DNA from: Sphingomonas sp.
GTDB lineage: Bacteria; Pseudomonadota; Alphaproteobacteria; Sphingomonadales; Sphingomonadaceae
Direction of reading: 5' to 3'
NCBI GenBank assembly: GCA_021732445.1
Contig: JAKFUZ010000014.1
Location: forward strand, 1-64,000
Length of the DNA stretch: 64,000 bases
Shown here piece by piece: positions 45,262 to 55,709 of the stretch (position 1 is its first letter; each line of letters begins with the position of its first letter). The notes beneath the pieces were generated by a model that was not told the origin of the DNA, did not search any database, and saw nothing but the letters and a program-made list of their open reading frames with translations. The position numbers and the translations under genes were made by a program.

Positions 45262-46160
45262 GCGATATGCCGCCCACGGCCGCAGCGCTGAAGCACCGGC
45301 CGGCGCTTGGCCGGGGACTGAACGCCCTGTTCGGCGACGTCGCGCGTGAAGGACCGATTGCCGGGCCTGGCACGCCATCGGCCGGGCTGCGCCTCGTTCC
45401 GGTCAGCGCGCTGTCACCGCATCCACAGCAGCCCCGCCGCCATTTTGACGATGCGGCGCTTGACGAACTCGCCGCGTCGATTGGCGAGCGCGGCCTGATC
45501 CAGCCAATTGTCGTCCGGCCGATGGGCACGGGCTTCCAGATCGTGGCTGGCGAACGCCGCTGGCGCGCGGCGCAGCGTGCTCATATTCACGAAGTTCCTG
45601 TTATCATTCGGGATTTTGATGATTCGCAAACACTTGAAATTGCGCTCGTCGAAAATATCCAGCGGGCTGATCTTAACGCAATCGAGGAAGCGCAGGCCTA
45701 TGCGCGCCTGATTCTCGATTATGGGCATACCCAGGAAGCGCTTGCGAAAATCGTCCACAAGTCGCGCAGCCACATCGCCAATCTCATGCGGTTGCTCGAC
45801 TTGCCGGCAGCGGTCCAGGCGCGGGTTGCCGAAGGGGTGCTGAGCATGGGCCATGCGCGGGCGATGATCGGCGCCGCCGATGTCGAGCGGCTTGCCGCCG
45901 AGGTTATTGCGCGTGGGCTTTCCGTGCGCGAGACGGAGCGGCTGGCCCGCGCCGCCAAGCCAGAACGCCGCAGCTCAGGAGGCGCCTCACGCGTGGCGCC
46001 GGATCACGACATCGTCGCGCTGGAGCGCCAGCTTGCCGATCTGCTTGGTATTTCCGTGAAGATCCAGCATGGCGCGCGCGGTGGTGCGCTGACGCTTGGC
46101 TATTCCACGCTGGAGCAGCTCGACATGATTTGCCAGCGGCTGAGCGGTGAGCGCGGCTGA
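45258..46160 (+). CDS. parB: Chromosome partitioning CTPase/DNA-binding protein ParB
   Basis: 300 residues. N-terminal RPALGRGLNALFGD tail, CTP-binding core with PRRHFDDAALDELAASIGER, IQPIVVRP and AGERRWRAAQ, ENIQRADLNAIEEAQAY, and the helix-turn-helix TQEALAKIVHKSRSHIANLM. C-terminal dimerisation region DLLGISVKIQHGARGG. Binds the three parS-like sites just upstream. Confidence 0.97.
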   Translation: MSDMPPTAAALKHRPALGRGLNALFGDVAREGPIAGPGTPSAGLRLVPVSALSPHPQQPRRHFDDAALDELAASIGERGLIQPIVVRPMGTGFQIVAGERRWRAAQRAHIHEVPVIIRDFDDSQTLEIALVENIQRADLNAIEEAQAYARLILDYGHTQEALAKIVHKSRSHIANLMRLLDLPAAVQARVAEGVLSMGHARAMIGAADVERLAAEVIARGLSVRETERLARAAKPERRSSGGASRVAPDHDIVALERQLADLLGISVKIQHGARGGALTLGYSTLEQLDMICQRLSGERG

Positions 46161-46200
46161 CGACTCGGGCGCAGTTCAGGGCGCCGCCGTTAGTCGCGGC

Positions 46201-47220
46201 TTATCGGGGCGCGCGCGCCATTCTTGCCACTGCCAGGCAGGCGGCATCTGACAGGACGTTGCCCGCGTTTCCGGCGGACATCGTGGCGCGCTCTGCCTCT
46301 CCAAGCCTTTGAATCGCAGCGGAAATCTTTGGACCTGACCAGATGCGCAACGCGCGCGCCGTCACCGCGCGCTCGCGGATATGAATATGGTGGCGCTCAA
46401 TCGCCGTTGCCGGGGTGGCACCCTTGTCCATCTCGGCACGCAATTGCGCGAGCGTTGTCAGCCGCCGGACGATGCCGCGCAGCAGCGGGATTGCCGAGCT
46501 GCCGGCGTCGGCCAGCCGGTTCAGCTCGGTCCCCAGCTGGTCAAGCCGCCCGTCGAGCAAGGCATCGGTGGCGCGCCATAGCTCCGACTCCCCCAAATCC
46601 GCGCCAATCGCCTGCCACCCCTGCGCATCCGCCGCCACCGGGCGCTCGGGCGCTGCATCGAGGAACAGCGCGAGCTTTTCGATTTCACGGGTCATGATGG
46701 CGCGGTCATTGGCAGCGGCCGCCGCGATTTGCGCAGCGGCGTCACGGCTCAGTCTCAGCCCGTGCTCTTGCCCGATCGCGATCGCAAGCCGCTCGGCCTC
46801 GTCGGCATTTGGCACATAACAGGCCATCACCAGCGCATTGGGCGCCGCCAGCGCCAGCTTGACGAGCTTGCCCGTGTTCTTCAGCGCCGGCCCCAGGGCC
46901 ACTACCGGATTGCCCGCATTGGCCGCGCCCAGCAACATCGCCACAGCCTCTGCGCTTTCCTCGCCAATGCCGGTAATGCGGATGTAGCGGCTGCTGGCAA
47001 ACAGCGAGGTTGAGGCGGCCTCTGCCGCCAGCAGGCCGGGGTCGGCCTTCAGCATCGACGGGTCAAGGTCCACGCGCTCGGCCTGTGGCCCCATGCTGCG
47101 CGCAAGGCGGCTGGCCCATTCTTCGGCGCCTGCCACATCGGCGCCATAGAGCAGATAGAGCCGGATGTCGGGCGATACCCTGTCTATCGCGGTTCGAAAC
47201 TGGGAAATATTGCCCTTCAC
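46201..47220 (-). CDS. holA: DNA polymerase III delta subunit
   Basis: 339 residues. Family features: YLLYGADVAGAEEWASRLAR, LFASSRYIRITGIGEESAE and AIPLLRGIVRRLTTLAQLRA. Part of the clamp loader. Last gene of DUF3576-leuS-lptE-holA on the minus strand, overlapping lptE by four bases and converging on parB. Confidence 0.93.
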   Translation of the reverse strand: MKGNISQFRTAIDRVSPDIRLYLLYGADVAGAEEWASRLARSMGPQAERVDLDPSMLKADPGLLAAEAASTSLFASSRYIRITGIGEESAEAVAMLLGAANAGNPVVALGPALKNTGKLVKLALAAPNALVMACYVPNADEAERLAIAIGQEHGLRLSRDAAAQIAAAAANDRAIMTREIEKLALFLDAAPERPVAADAQGWQAIGADLGESELWRATDALLDGRLDQLGTELNRLADAGSSAIPLLRGIVRRLTTLAQLRAEMDKGATPATAIERHHIHIRERAVTARALRIWSGPKISAAIQRLGEAERATMSAGNAGNVLSDAACLAVARMARAPR

Positions 47221-47726
47221 GGCGCCGCAGGCTTTGTCCGTTCCGCATAAAGCGCGATGCGGGAGACGATCTGATCCGCAACAATGCCCGAAAGCCGCTC
47301 AAGCGCGGTAGCCTCTGCGGCAATGGTTGCATATTCCGAGCGGACGACGTCAATGCCGGCGTCAGAACCTGCGGTTGCGTCGATCAGCACCTGGCCATTT
47401 GCCAGATCAATCAACTGATAGCGCGCCCGCAACGTCCGCCGTTCCCGCGAAATCGAATCATCCCGGCGCACGCCTAGCCCGCTTATCTTGTCGTCGAGCC
47501 GAATTTCCAGCCGGAACTGCGCCGGGCTTCGCGGGTCGGCGCCCAGCCGGTCTTTGACCGCATTGCTGACCAGAAAACCCGCCTGGCCCGCAATTGGCGC
47601 AACGTCGACATGCGCGAGCGTTTGCGCGACACCACCGCCGCTCCCCCCGCCATAAAGCGGGTGCAGCCCGCACCCGGCCAGCAACAGCGCGGCGGCAAGG
47701 CCCGCAAGCGGCGCGAAACGCGTCAT
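47217..47726 (-). CDS. lptE: LPS-assembly lipoprotein LptE
   Basis: 169 residues. Lipoprotein signal [21 protein letters not shown] with lipobox LAGC. The body ([37 protein letters not shown]) is the LptE/RlpB fold that plugs LptD in the outer membrane. Between leuS and holA, its usual place; four-base overlaps with both. Confidence 0.92.
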   Translation of the reverse strand: MTRFAPLAGLAAALLLAGCGLHPLYGGGSGGGVAQTLAHVDVAPIAGQAGFLVSNAVKDRLGADPRSPAQFRLEIRLDDKISGLGVRRDDSISRERRTLRARYQLIDLANGQVLIDATAGSDAGIDVVRSEYATIAAEATALERLSGIVADQIVSRIALYAERTKPAAP

Positions 47727-50236
47727 GCGACGAGGTTTACCAGCCGGTCGGGCACGACGATCACCTTGCGCGGCGGCTGACCTTCCAGCAGTCGCTGCAC
47801 CCGGTCTGACGCCATGACAGCGGCTTCAACCTCGGCGCGCGCGGTGCCGCGGGGCAGGGTGATGGTGTCGCGCAGCTTGCCGTTCACCTGCACGGCAATG
47901 GTCACATCGTCGTCCATCAGCAGCGCGGGATCGGCAACCGGCCAAGCGGCATTGGCGACCAGCCCGGTGCCACCGCGCGCTGCCCAGGCTTCCTCGGCCA
48001 GGTGGGGCACCATCGGCGCTGCAAGCAGCAGCAACGTGTCGATGGCCGCGTCGCGCGCGGCCGTTGGGGGCGCTTTTTCAATGGCATTGGCCAGCTCATA
48101 AAGCCGCGCCACCGCCTTGTTGAAGGAAAGTGCCTCGATATCGCCGGCAACCCCGGCGATTGCCTGATGTGTCTTGCGGGTCAGCGCTGCATCTGCGGAA
48201 TCATGCGCGCCCGACCGCTCGCTCTGAAACAGCCGCCACAGCCGCTGCACGAAGCGCCAGGCACCATCGATGCCCGATTCGCTCCACGGCAGGTCGCGTT
48301 CGGGCGGGCTGTCCGACAGCATGAACCAGCGCACGGCGTCCGCGCCATATTGGTCGACAATCGGCTCGGGGTCGATCGTGTTCTTTTTTGATTTCGACAT
48401 TTTCTCGACGCGGCCAATGGTCACGGCGGCCCCCGTCGCGATGTCGGTTGCGACGCCCGCGTCAATGCGAACTTCGTCAGGCGACAGCCAGCGCCCGTCG
48501 GCCGCTTTGTAGGTTTCGTGCGTGACCATGCCTTGCGTGAACAGGCCGGCAAACGGCTCGGCGATGTCGAGTTTGCCGATGCGTTGCAGCGCCCGCGTCC
48601 AGAACCGGGCATAAAGCAAGTGGAGGATGGCATGCTCCACCCCGCCAATATATTGCGCAACAGGCAGCCATTTTGCGGCTTCGTTCGCGTCAAACGGCTT
48701 GTCGGCCGGCTGGCTGGCGAAGCGGATGAAATACCAGGAGGAGTTTACGAATGTGTCGAGCGTGTCGGTCTCGCGCCGGGCCGCGCCGGCGCAGGTCGGA
48801 CAGGCGACATACTTCCAGCTCGGGTGCCGGTCGAGCGGGTTGCCGGGCACGTCGAAGCTGACGTCTTCGGGCAGCGTTACCGGCAGTTGGCTACGCGGCA
48901 CCGGCACTGCGCCGCACGCGTTGCAATGGATGATGGGAATGGGCGTGCCCCAATAACGCTGCCGCGAGACGCCCCAGTCCCGCAGGCGGAACACGGTGGT
49001 GCCGCTCCCCCAGCCCTGCGCTTCGGCCGCGGCGATGACGGCGCGCTTGGCGTCTTCAATCGTCATCCCGTCAAGAAAGCGCGAGTTGACGAGCGTTCCC
49101 GCGCCGGAATAGGCGATATCACCGGCAAAGTCCGGGTCGGTCGCATCGCCATCGCTGACCACACGGCGCACCGGGAGCGCATATTTCCGAGCGAAATCAA
49201 GGTCGCGCTGATCGTGCGCTGGCACGCCGAAGACGGCGCCCGTACCATAGTCCATCAGCACGAAATTGGCGATATACACCGGCAATTGCCAGCCTGCGTC
49301 AAACGGGTGCGCGGCGGTGAGGCCGGTATCGAACCCCAGCTTTTCCTGTGTCTCAAGCTCGGCGGCGGTTGTGCCGCCCTGACGGCACTGTGCGACAAAG
49401 GCGGCAGCTTCCGCACTGGATTCGGCAGCCGCGCGCGCAATCGGGTGGTCGGCCGCGACCGCCACAAAACTTGCGCCGAAAATCGTGTCAGGCCGGGTGG
49501 AGAAGACCGATACCTCCCCGCCATTTGAGAGCGCGAAGCGAAATTGCAGGCCGCGGCTGCGCCCGATCCAGTTTTCCTGCATCAGCTTGACCTTGCCCGG
49601 CCAATGCTCAAGCGCTGCCAGCCCGTCGAGCAGCTCGTCGGCAAAATCGGTTATCTTTAAGAACCACTGGTTGAGGTTGCGCCGCTCGACCAGCGCGCCG
49701 GAGCGCCAGCCGCGCCCGTCGAGTACTTGCTCATTGGCGAGCACGGTCATGTCGACCGGATCCCAGTTGACCGCCGATTCCCGCCGATAGACGAGCCCTG
49801 CGGCCAACAGGTCGAGGAACAGTGCCTGTTCATGCCCATAATATTCCGGCTCGCATGTTGAGAGCTCGCGGGACCAGTCGAGCGCGAACCCCAGCCGTTT
49901 GAGCTGCGCGCGCATCGTTGCAATGTTGGCGCGCGTCCAGTCGCCAGGGTGCACGTTTTTTTCCATCGCGGCGTTTTCCGCCGGCATGCCAAAAGCGTCC
50001 CACCCCATCGGGTGCAGCACGTCCATGCCCTGCATCCGGCGATAGCGGGCCAGCACGTCGCCCATGGTATAGTTGCGGACATGGCCCATATGAATCCGCC
50101 CCGAAGGGTACGGAAACATCTCGAGCACAAACGATCGCGGCCGGTTGCCGGCGCCCGATGCGGCAAAGCTGTTCTGCGCCGCCCACACCGCCTGCCACGC
50201 CGCATCGGCCTTGAGCGCGTTGAAGCGCGGCGCCAT
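47723..50236 (-). CDS. leuS: Leucyl-tRNA synthetase
   Basis: 837 residues. HIGH-type motif [24 protein letters not shown] as [14 protein letters not shown]; the CP1 editing domain includes the T-rich region around [20 protein letters not shown]; zinc-type CNACG and CPTC pairs are present. Charges tRNA-Leu. Start 13 bp after the DUF3576 gene. Confidence 0.97.
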   Translation of the reverse strand: MAPRFNALKADAAWQAVWAAQNSFAASGAGNRPRSFVLEMFPYPSGRIHMGHVRNYTMGDVLARYRRMQGMDVLHPMGWDAFGMPAENAAMEKNVHPGDWTRANIATMRAQLKRLGFALDWSRELSTCEPEYYGHEQALFLDLLAAGLVYRRESAVNWDPVDMTVLANEQVLDGRGWRSGALVERRNLNQWFLKITDFADELLDGLAALEHWPGKVKLMQENWIGRSRGLQFRFALSNGGEVSVFSTRPDTIFGASFVAVAADHPIARAAAESSAEAAAFVAQCRQGGTTAAELETQEKLGFDTGLTAAHPFDAGWQLPVYIANFVLMDYGTGAVFGVPAHDQRDLDFARKYALPVRRVVSDGDATDPDFAGDIAYSGAGTLVNSRFLDGMTIEDAKRAVIAAAEAQGWGSGTTVFRLRDWGVSRQRYWGTPIPIIHCNACGAVPVPRSQLPVTLPEDVSFDVPGNPLDRHPSWKYVACPTCAGAARRETDTLDTFVNSSWYFIRFASQPADKPFDANEAAKWLPVAQYIGGVEHAILHLLYARFWTRALQRIGKLDIAEPFAGLFTQGMVTHETYKAADGRWLSPDEVRIDAGVATDIATGAAVTIGRVEKMSKSKKNTIDPEPIVDQYGADAVRWFMLSDSPPERDLPWSESGIDGAWRFVQRLWRLFQSERSGAHDSADAALTRKTHQAIAGVAGDIEALSFNKAVARLYELANAIEKAPPTAARDAAIDTLLLLAAPMVPHLAEEAWAARGGTGLVANAAWPVADPALLMDDDVTIAVQVNGKLRDTITLPRGTARAEVEAAVMASDRVQRLLEGQPPRKVIVVPDRLVNLVA

Positions 50237-50248
50237 TGCCAGATACTC

Positions 50249-50683
50249 CTAGCCGGAAACGGCCGCGCGGCGCAGGTCGCGGGCGCGGGTGAGGATGATG
50301 TCTTCAAGCTTTTGCGCGGTGGCCGCGCGCACCGGCGCTTCCACCCATTGCCCATTCTGGTTGATCTGCCGCAGCACCGCGACTCGCAGCGCGTCCGCCC
50401 GCAGATCCTGGTCGAGAATGGCAACCGTAACCTTGGTGCGCTCCGCCGGCGAGGCCGGGTTGACGAACCAGTCAGTCACGATGACGCCACCGTTTGAATC
50501 GGTTTGCAACAGCGGCATGAAGCTGAGCGTGTCGAGCGTTGCCCGCCACAAATAGCTGTTCACCCCAATGGTGGTGACGCGCGACGGCGCAAGCGCACCT
50601 TTTTGACGCTCTTTGCCACCAGCGCAGGCGGCAAGTGGAAGCATCAACGAAACCACGATTGCGGTGCGCAACAGGCGGGTCAT
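50249..50683 (-). CDS. DUF3576 lipoprotein
   Basis: 144 residues. Lipobox LPLAACAGG near residue 20. The domain TIGVNSYLWRATLDTLSFMP, GGVIVTDWFVNPASPAERTK and RATAQKLEDIILTRARDLR is typical of DUF3576, an alphaproteobacterial outer-membrane-associated family of unknown role. AGGA precedes the start. Heads the leuS-lptE-holA run. Confidence 0.9.
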   Translation of the reverse strand: MTRLLRTAIVVSLMLPLAACAGGKERQKGALAPSRVTTIGVNSYLWRATLDTLSFMPLLQTDSNGGVIVTDWFVNPASPAERTKVTVAILDQDLRADALRVAVLRQINQNGQWVEAPVRAATAQKLEDIILTRARDLRRAAVSG

Positions 50684-50885
50684 GAACTCGTTCCTAGTAG
50701 CTGGAGGCATTAGCGGCACCTATATAGCCTCTGTAGCGTCTCGCAAGCAGCGCGGCCTGCAAAGCCTGCATCCGGTAGCGCCACCAATTGTGTGACTAAT
50801 GCAACAGTCTGCAAGAAAGCGATTCTGCCCATGGCGTTAGGGGTAGGTTTTGTGATACGCATGCGGCTCGAACAAGGGGATTTTC

Positions 50886-51620
50886 GTGACGCATCGGCGG
50901 TGGTTGGCGGCGGCGAGTTTGGGTGCAGTTTGCGCCGCTTGCCTGATTGCGCCGGCGATTGGCGCACCAGAGCTTTCGCGCCGTGCGCCGCCTGTGCCAG
51001 TATCGCGTCTGGCGTCGGTTGGTCCTTTTACGCCCGCCTCGCCTGACCCAAAGCTTGCCGCCCTGCTCGCCCGCTCGGGCATAGATGTATCGGCCTTTCG
51101 CTTCACACCGTCTGAGTCGCGCCGCGCAACTTCGCGCGCGGTGACGGTGGCTGTCCGCGCGCGCAGCAGCACCCCGGCCGCGCCGCGTGAGCGAGAGGCA
51201 GCGCCGGGCGCCGCCGCGTCGCCAGTCGTCGCGCCTACGGTGGGCCTGGTGCCGATTGCCTATAATCTCGGCGTTGCGGTTGGCTGGAGGCGGTTTGCGC
51301 TGTCCGGGGACGTCGCCAAGATTGATCTGGGGGGCGCGCCGGGAGGCCGCCAGTCGGTGGAAGCTGGCGTTACTTATACCGGGCGCAAGCTCAGCGGCCG
51401 GGTGACTGCCACTGCCGAGCGCCCGCTGCCGGGCAGCCCCAAACTTATCGAGGGCCTGCCAAGCTATTCGATTGACGTGGGCGGTGCGTTTGCCGTGTCG
51501 CGCAAATTGTCGGTTACGGCTGGCGTCCGCTACAAGACCGAGAATTTCCGTCTCAGCGAACCTTCTGACACCCGGCGAGACAGCCAGGCGGCTTATGTGG
51601 GCACTGTCCTGAGGTTCTAG
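50886..51620 (+). CDS. Exported protein with C-terminal beta-strand-rich region, unknown function
   Basis: 244 residues, GTG start after AAGGGGA. A signal peptide (WLAAASLGAVCAACLIAPAIGA) precedes a proline/alanine-rich linker (about 30-115). The last 125 residues alternate polar and hydrophobic residues (VAVGWRRFALSGDVAKIDL, VEAGVTYTGRKLSGRVTATA, LSVTAGVRYKTENFRL) and end in a terminal Phe (VLRF), suggesting a small outer-membrane barrel. I do not recognise a named family. Confidence 0.7.
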   Translation: MTHRRWLAAASLGAVCAACLIAPAIGAPELSRRAPPVPVSRLASVGPFTPASPDPKLAALLARSGIDVSAFRFTPSESRRATSRAVTVAVRARSSTPAAPREREAAPGAAASPVVAPTVGLVPIAYNLGVAVGWRRFALSGDVAKIDLGGAPGGRQSVEAGVTYTGRKLSGRVTATAERPLPGSPKLIEGLPSYSIDVGGAFAVSRKLSVTAGVRYKTENFRLSEPSDTRRDSQAAYVGTVLRF

Positions 51621-52216
51621 CGCAACGCGTCTGGCGCGCGGACGGCCTGGCGCGTGCCGGCCGCGCGGCTTGCCCAGGCGTCTATTGCCGCCCATCCGCC
51701 AAAGCCCAACGGTTTCACGCGAGCAAACCGGCGTCGGGACATTCCGCCCAGCGCAATGAAGCGCGGGCGCGCGGCGGCACCTGGCGGCCGCCGAATCATA
51801 AGCGCTGCCCGTAACGGGCCAAGCACCTTCCCCCCGGGGTGCGAGCGGCTGGCAAAGATTGGCGAAACCAGTATGATATCGGCGCCCGCGCGTATCCCCG
51901 CCACAATCTCAGGCCGGTTATGCGCAGGCCAGGTCTTGAGGCCGCTGACGCGCCCAGCCGCTCGCCCGTGCACCCCCGCTTCCCGGGCGGCTAGCTGCGC
52001 TGGTCCGGCGCGGATGACGCGGTGCTGCCTGGCCCGCGCGCGCCGCTTGATGCGCTTGAAAAGCGCGCGCCGTTCAGCGAGGCGCAACCCATAATGCCGC
52101 ACGATAATGCCGCTTCCGCGCGGCAGCGCGTCAATCGCCGGCCATAGCGCGTCACCCAGCCGTTCATCGGTCATCAGCCAGCATGTCGGCAGGGCTTGAG
52201 GGTGGCGGGCGCGCAT
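51617..52216 (-). CDS. Thiamine phosphate synthase/TenI-like protein
   Basis: 199 residues from ATG 52216 (an ATG 24 bases upstream is possible). LPTCWLMTDERLGDALWPAI, then IIVRHYGLRLAERRALFKRI, ILVSPIFASRSHPGGKVLGP and FIALGGMSRRRFARVKPLGF match the ThiE/TenI barrel. The short length and sphingomonad-type start suggest a divergent member; whether it makes thiamine phosphate is uncertain. Divergent from the YggS-type gene 22 bp away. Confidence 0.8.
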   Translation of the reverse strand: MRARHPQALPTCWLMTDERLGDALWPAIDALPRGSGIIVRHYGLRLAERRALFKRIKRRARARQHRVIRAGPAQLAAREAGVHGRAAGRVSGLKTWPAHNRPEIVAGIRAGADIILVSPIFASRSHPGGKVLGPLRAALMIRRPPGAAARPRFIALGGMSRRRFARVKPLGFGGWAAIDAWASRAAGTRQAVRAPDALR

Positions 52217-52238
52217 TACCGGGCCTATAGCACCGCGC

Positions 52239-52931
52239 ATGGCCGGCTGCGAACCCGATGAAACCGAGCGCTCAACCGCGCAAACACGGCTGACCGATGT
52301 GCGTGCGCGTATGGCGGCTGCCGCGCGGATCGCCGGGCGGGCGCCGGGCGACACGTGCCTCATCGCGGTTTCGAAGACACACGACGCCAAAGCCGTTGCG
52401 CCGCTGCTCGCTGGCGGGCACCGCGTGTTTGGCGAGAACCGGGTGCAGGAGGCAGCAGACAAATGGCCACCCCTGCGCGCGGCTGTTCCCGGCATCGCGC
52501 TGCACCTGATCGGGCAGCTTCAGTCGAACAAGGCGGACGAGGCGGTGGCGCTGTTCGACGCGATCCATTCGGTTGACCGGCCGTCCCTCGTTGCCGCCCT
52601 TGCGCGCGCGATGGACAAGGCCGGCAAGCGCCCGCCCTGCTTTGTGCAGGTCAATATTGGCGACGAAGCGCAAAAAGGCGGCGTTGCAACCCAAGCGCTC
52701 GGGGCGTTGCTCGCCGAGGCGCGCGCGGCCGCATTGCCGGTGGCCGGCTTGATGTGCCTGCCGCCCGCCGGCGTGGAGCCCGCGCCCTATTTCGCGCTGC
52801 TGGCCAAATTTGCGCGCGACCATGGTCTGGCTAGCCTCAGCATGGGCATGTCGGGAGATTATGAAACCGCAGTAACGCTCGGCGCGACCCATGTGCGCGT
52901 CGGCAGTGCGCTATTTGGCCACCGGCAATGA
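52239..52931 (+). CDS. YggS-family pyridoxal-phosphate homeostasis protein
   Basis: 230 residues. PLP Lys in LIAVSKTHDAKAVAPLL; GENRVQEAADKWPPLRA, LHLIGQLQSNKADEAVALFD and LSMGMSGDYETAVTLGATHVRVGSALFG are the family signatures. Buffers PLP and influences amino-acid metabolism. Overlaps the following HAD gene by four bases. Confidence 0.95.
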   Translation: MAGCEPDETERSTAQTRLTDVRARMAAAARIAGRAPGDTCLIAVSKTHDAKAVAPLLAGGHRVFGENRVQEAADKWPPLRAAVPGIALHLIGQLQSNKADEAVALFDAIHSVDRPSLVAALARAMDKAGKRPPCFVQVNIGDEAQKGGVATQALGALLAEARAAALPVAGLMCLPPAGVEPAPYFALLAKFARDHGLASLSMGMSGDYETAVTLGATHVRVGSALFGHRQ

Positions 52932-53614
52932 CGGCGCGCGCGCCGCTCAGCACGCGGTTTGACGCGATCCTGTTCGACTTTGACGGCGTGCTCATCGACA
53001 GCGAATATGTCGGCAACCGCCACATTGCTGAATTTCTGACGTCGATTGGCCACCCCACCAGCGTTGCGGACTCAATGGCCAATTTCATGGGGCTGTCAGG
53101 CGCGGATTTCATTGGCGCGATCGAGCGCTGGATCGACCGGCCGCTGCCCGGCGCGTTCCACGCCATCCGCCAGGAAGAAGATGCGCGGGTGATGCGCGAC
53201 GGTGTTCCCGGCGTCGACGGGGCCATCGCGTTTGTGATGGGGTTGCCTCCGGCGCTGCCCAAGGCGATCGCGTCATCCAGCGCGACCCGGTGGATCACGG
53301 CGCATCTGGCGCATATTGGCCTTGGCGAAGCGTTTGGCGACCGGATTTTCAGCGGCAAGGAGCATGTTGCGCGCGGCAAACCGGCGCCCGACCTGTATCT
53401 CCACGCCGCAGACCAGCTTGGGGTTCCGATCGCGCGTACCGTCATCATCGAGGATTCACCCGTTGGCGTCACTGGCGCAGTGGCGTCCGGTGCGCATGTC
53501 ATTGGCCTGTGCGCGGGGCTGCACTGCGGGCCGGATCATGCCGCGCGGCTGCGCGCGCTGGGGGCTCATGACGTCGCGCAGGATTTTGCTGAAGTTGCCC
53601 GGTTGATCGCCTGA
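52928..53614 (+). CDS. HAD-superfamily hydrolase (phosphoglycolate phosphatase-like)
   Basis: 228 residues. Motif I AILFDFDGVLIDSEYVGN with nucleophile and general acid Asp; motif II in AIASSSATRW; motif III Lys in GKPAPDLYLHAA; motif IV VIIEDSPVGVTGAV. A subfamily IA phosphatase or beta-phosphoglucomutase type; the substrate cannot be deduced. Coupled to the YggS-type gene. Confidence 0.9.
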   Translation: MTARAPLSTRFDAILFDFDGVLIDSEYVGNRHIAEFLTSIGHPTSVADSMANFMGLSGADFIGAIERWIDRPLPGAFHAIRQEEDARVMRDGVPGVDGAIAFVMGLPPALPKAIASSSATRWITAHLAHIGLGEAFGDRIFSGKEHVARGKPAPDLYLHAADQLGVPIARTVIIEDSPVGVTGAVASGAHVIGLCAGLHCGPDHAARLRALGAHDVAQDFAEVARLIA

Positions 53615-53624
53615 ACGCGGGCGG

Positions 53625-54686
53625 CTAAAATTCGTGGCCAGTGCGGTCGCGCTTGGTTGCCAGATAGCGCTCATTATGCGGATTTGCCGGCAGGATATGC
53701 GGCACGCGTTCCGCCACGGCCACGCCGGCGGCTTCAAGCGCGGCCACCTTTGCCGGATTGTTGGTCAGGAGGCGTACCGAGCGCTGCCCGAGCAGCGCCA
53801 GCATCCGCGCCGCGACCGAAAAATTGCGCGAGTCTACCGCAAACCCTAGCCGTGTATTCGCGTCGACGGTGTCAAAGCCCTGGTCCTGAAGCGCATAGGC
53901 ACGCAGCTTGTTGATAAGCCCGATGCCGCGCCCTTCCTGCCGCAAATACAGTAGGATACCCCAGCCATTGGCGGCAATCGCGGCAATTGCGGCATCGAGT
54001 TGCGGCCCGCAATCGCATTTCAGCGAGCCGAGCACGTCGCCGGTCAGGCATTCGCTGTGGAGCCGCACCAGCGGCGGGTGGCCGGTCGGGCTGCCGATCA
54101 GGAGCGCGACATGCTCGCCCGCCATTTCCGGCGAGCGAAAGGCAATTATTTCGGCGTGCTCGGCGCCGGTTACAGGCAGATGCGCGCGGGTGGCGATCGC
54201 CAGGCGCGTCGCATCGTCATGCGCGTCAAGGTCGTCGGGCGTGATGGTGACATCGGCCACGCCGCCGTCCAGCACGAAAAACGCTGGCAGCAGGCCCGCC
54301 AGCACCGCCAGCCTGAGCCCCGCGCGCGCCGCGTCGCGGCAGCTCAGCGGTACTGCGCGAAATGGGCCCTTCAACGGCGAATCAAGATCATGCGACGGGT
54401 CGGCCAGCCCAATCGCTGCGGAAAAGTCGAGCCATGGCGCGCGCTCGACCAGCACGGGTGATTCGGGCGCGGCGGCGGCAATCTGGTTGCCCAGCCTGAG
54501 CGTTGCGGCGCGCCCGGCCGACAGCAGCACGCCAGCCACGCCGCCGGGGTCAAATGCCTGGAGCCGCACCGGATCAGCGGTTTCGACGGCGAGCAGCGTT
54601 AGCGCCGCACCTCCCCCGCAATCGACCGTCACTGGCCAGCCGCGCCGCAGCGAATCGATGCCGCGTGCGGCGTCACGGGCGCTCAC
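53625..54686 (-). CDS. ribA: GTP cyclohydrolase II
   Basis: 353 residues from GTG 54686, overlapping the xthA stop (GTGA). The C-terminal half is a full RibA: HSECLTGDVLGSLKCDCGPQ with the three zinc Cys, LYLRQEGRGIGLINKLRAYA, and LGFAVDSRNFSVAARML; tail NPHNERYLATKRDRTGH. About 160 extra N-terminal residues occur in this group and resemble a degenerate dihydroxybutanone-phosphate-synthase-like region. Opens the riboflavin pathway by splitting GTP. Confidence 0.92.
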   Translation of the reverse strand: MSARDAARGIDSLRRGWPVTVDCGGGAALTLLAVETADPVRLQAFDPGGVAGVLLSAGRAATLRLGNQIAAAAPESPVLVERAPWLDFSAAIGLADPSHDLDSPLKGPFRAVPLSCRDAARAGLRLAVLAGLLPAFFVLDGGVADVTITPDDLDAHDDATRLAIATRAHLPVTGAEHAEIIAFRSPEMAGEHVALLIGSPTGHPPLVRLHSECLTGDVLGSLKCDCGPQLDAAIAAIAANGWGILLYLRQEGRGIGLINKLRAYALQDQGFDTVDANTRLGFAVDSRNFSVAARMLALLGQRSVRLLTNNPAKVAALEAAGVAVAERVPHILPANPHNERYLATKRDRTGHEF

Positions 54687-55477
54687 AGCACAAATTCCGT
54701 CATGATGGGGATGTGGTCGGAAGGCTTCAGCCAGTTGCGGCACAGTTCAACCACCTCATGCCGCGTGGCGGTGGCCGCGAGGTCGGGCGTTGCCCACATA
54801 TGGTCGAGTCGGCGCCCCCGGTCAGACGCTGCCCAGTCTTTGGCCCGGTAGCTCCACCAGGTGAACAGGCGCGCGGGCGCCGGCACGAAATGCCGGCCAA
54901 GGTCAGTCCAGTTGCCAGCGGCCTGCAGGGCGCCGAGTGCGGCCACCTCAACCGGGGTGTGGCTAACCACGTCAAGCAACTGTTTGTGGCTCCACACATC
55001 CGATTCGAGCGGCGCGATGTTGAAATCGCCAACCAGCAGGGTGGGGCCGGCCAATGTTTCCGACCAGCGGGTCATCCGCTCGACAAAATCGAGCTTCTGT
55101 CCGAATTTGGGGTTGGAGTTGCGGTCAGCCACGTCGCCGCCTGCAGGTACATATACGTTTTCGAGCCGTATCCCGTTTTCCAGCCGAACGCCGATGTGCC
55201 GTGCCTCGCCATTGTCTTGCCAGTCATGCCGCGAGTCCTCGGCCAGCGGCACCTTGCTGATGATGGCAACGCCGTGGTGCATGCGCTGCCCATGCAAGAC
55301 GACATGCTCATATCCCAGCGCGCGAAAGGCAGCCGCGGGGAAGTCCGTGTCGACCACCTTGGTTTCCTGCAGACACAAAATGTCGGGCGCATATTCGGTT
55401 AGAAACCGTTCGACATTGTCGAGCCGGAACCGGACCGAGTTGATGTTCCACGAAGCGATGCGCAAACTGTCATTCAT
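54683..55477 (-). CDS. xthA: Exodeoxyribonuclease III
   Basis: 264 residues. LRIASWNINSVRFRLDNVER, LCLQETKVVDTDFP with catalytic Glu, NVYVPAGGD, LVGDFNIAPLESDVW, RLDHMWATPDLA and the final SDHIPIM with the catalytic His. AP endonuclease/3'-5' exonuclease for base-excision repair. Upstream of ribA with four-base overlap. Confidence 0.95.
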   Translation of the reverse strand: MNDSLRIASWNINSVRFRLDNVERFLTEYAPDILCLQETKVVDTDFPAAAFRALGYEHVVLHGQRMHHGVAIISKVPLAEDSRHDWQDNGEARHIGVRLENGIRLENVYVPAGGDVADRNSNPKFGQKLDFVERMTRWSETLAGPTLLVGDFNIAPLESDVWSHKQLLDVVSHTPVEVAALGALQAAGNWTDLGRHFVPAPARLFTWWSYRAKDWAASDRGRRLDHMWATPDLAATATRHEVVELCRNWLKPSDHIPIMTEFVL

Positions 55478-55534
55478 ACCAGCGATCTAGCCGCCGCCGG
55501 TCGGATGCACCAGCCCGGATCCGCCAACAATAAG

Positions 55535-55551
55535 GCCCCCGCTCCGGGGGC
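55535..55551 (-). terminator. Probable terminator of the ftsK-lolA operon
   Basis: GCCCCC and GGGGGC pair around a 5-base loop; on the minus strand a T-rich stretch (TTATTGTT) follows. It lies about 160 bp after lolA and 58 bp before the xthA start. Confidence 0.6.
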
Positions 55552-55709
55552 ATGGAGCGAGGGCCGACCTGGCGTTCGTCACGCAGGGGCGGATGGGAAC
55601 GCGCCGGGCAACAGGGAAATAACCCGGCTCGCCATCCGTTTCACGGGTTTAGCGTTTTCAACCTGTCGGCAATATGAACGACGCGGCGGCGCCTTGTGTT
55701 TCGGCCGGG

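Noticed and set aside
48518..49528. 336-residue plus-strand frame inside leuS
   Set aside because: Antisense shadow of a strongly recognised leuS; composition typical of GC-rich third-position bias.
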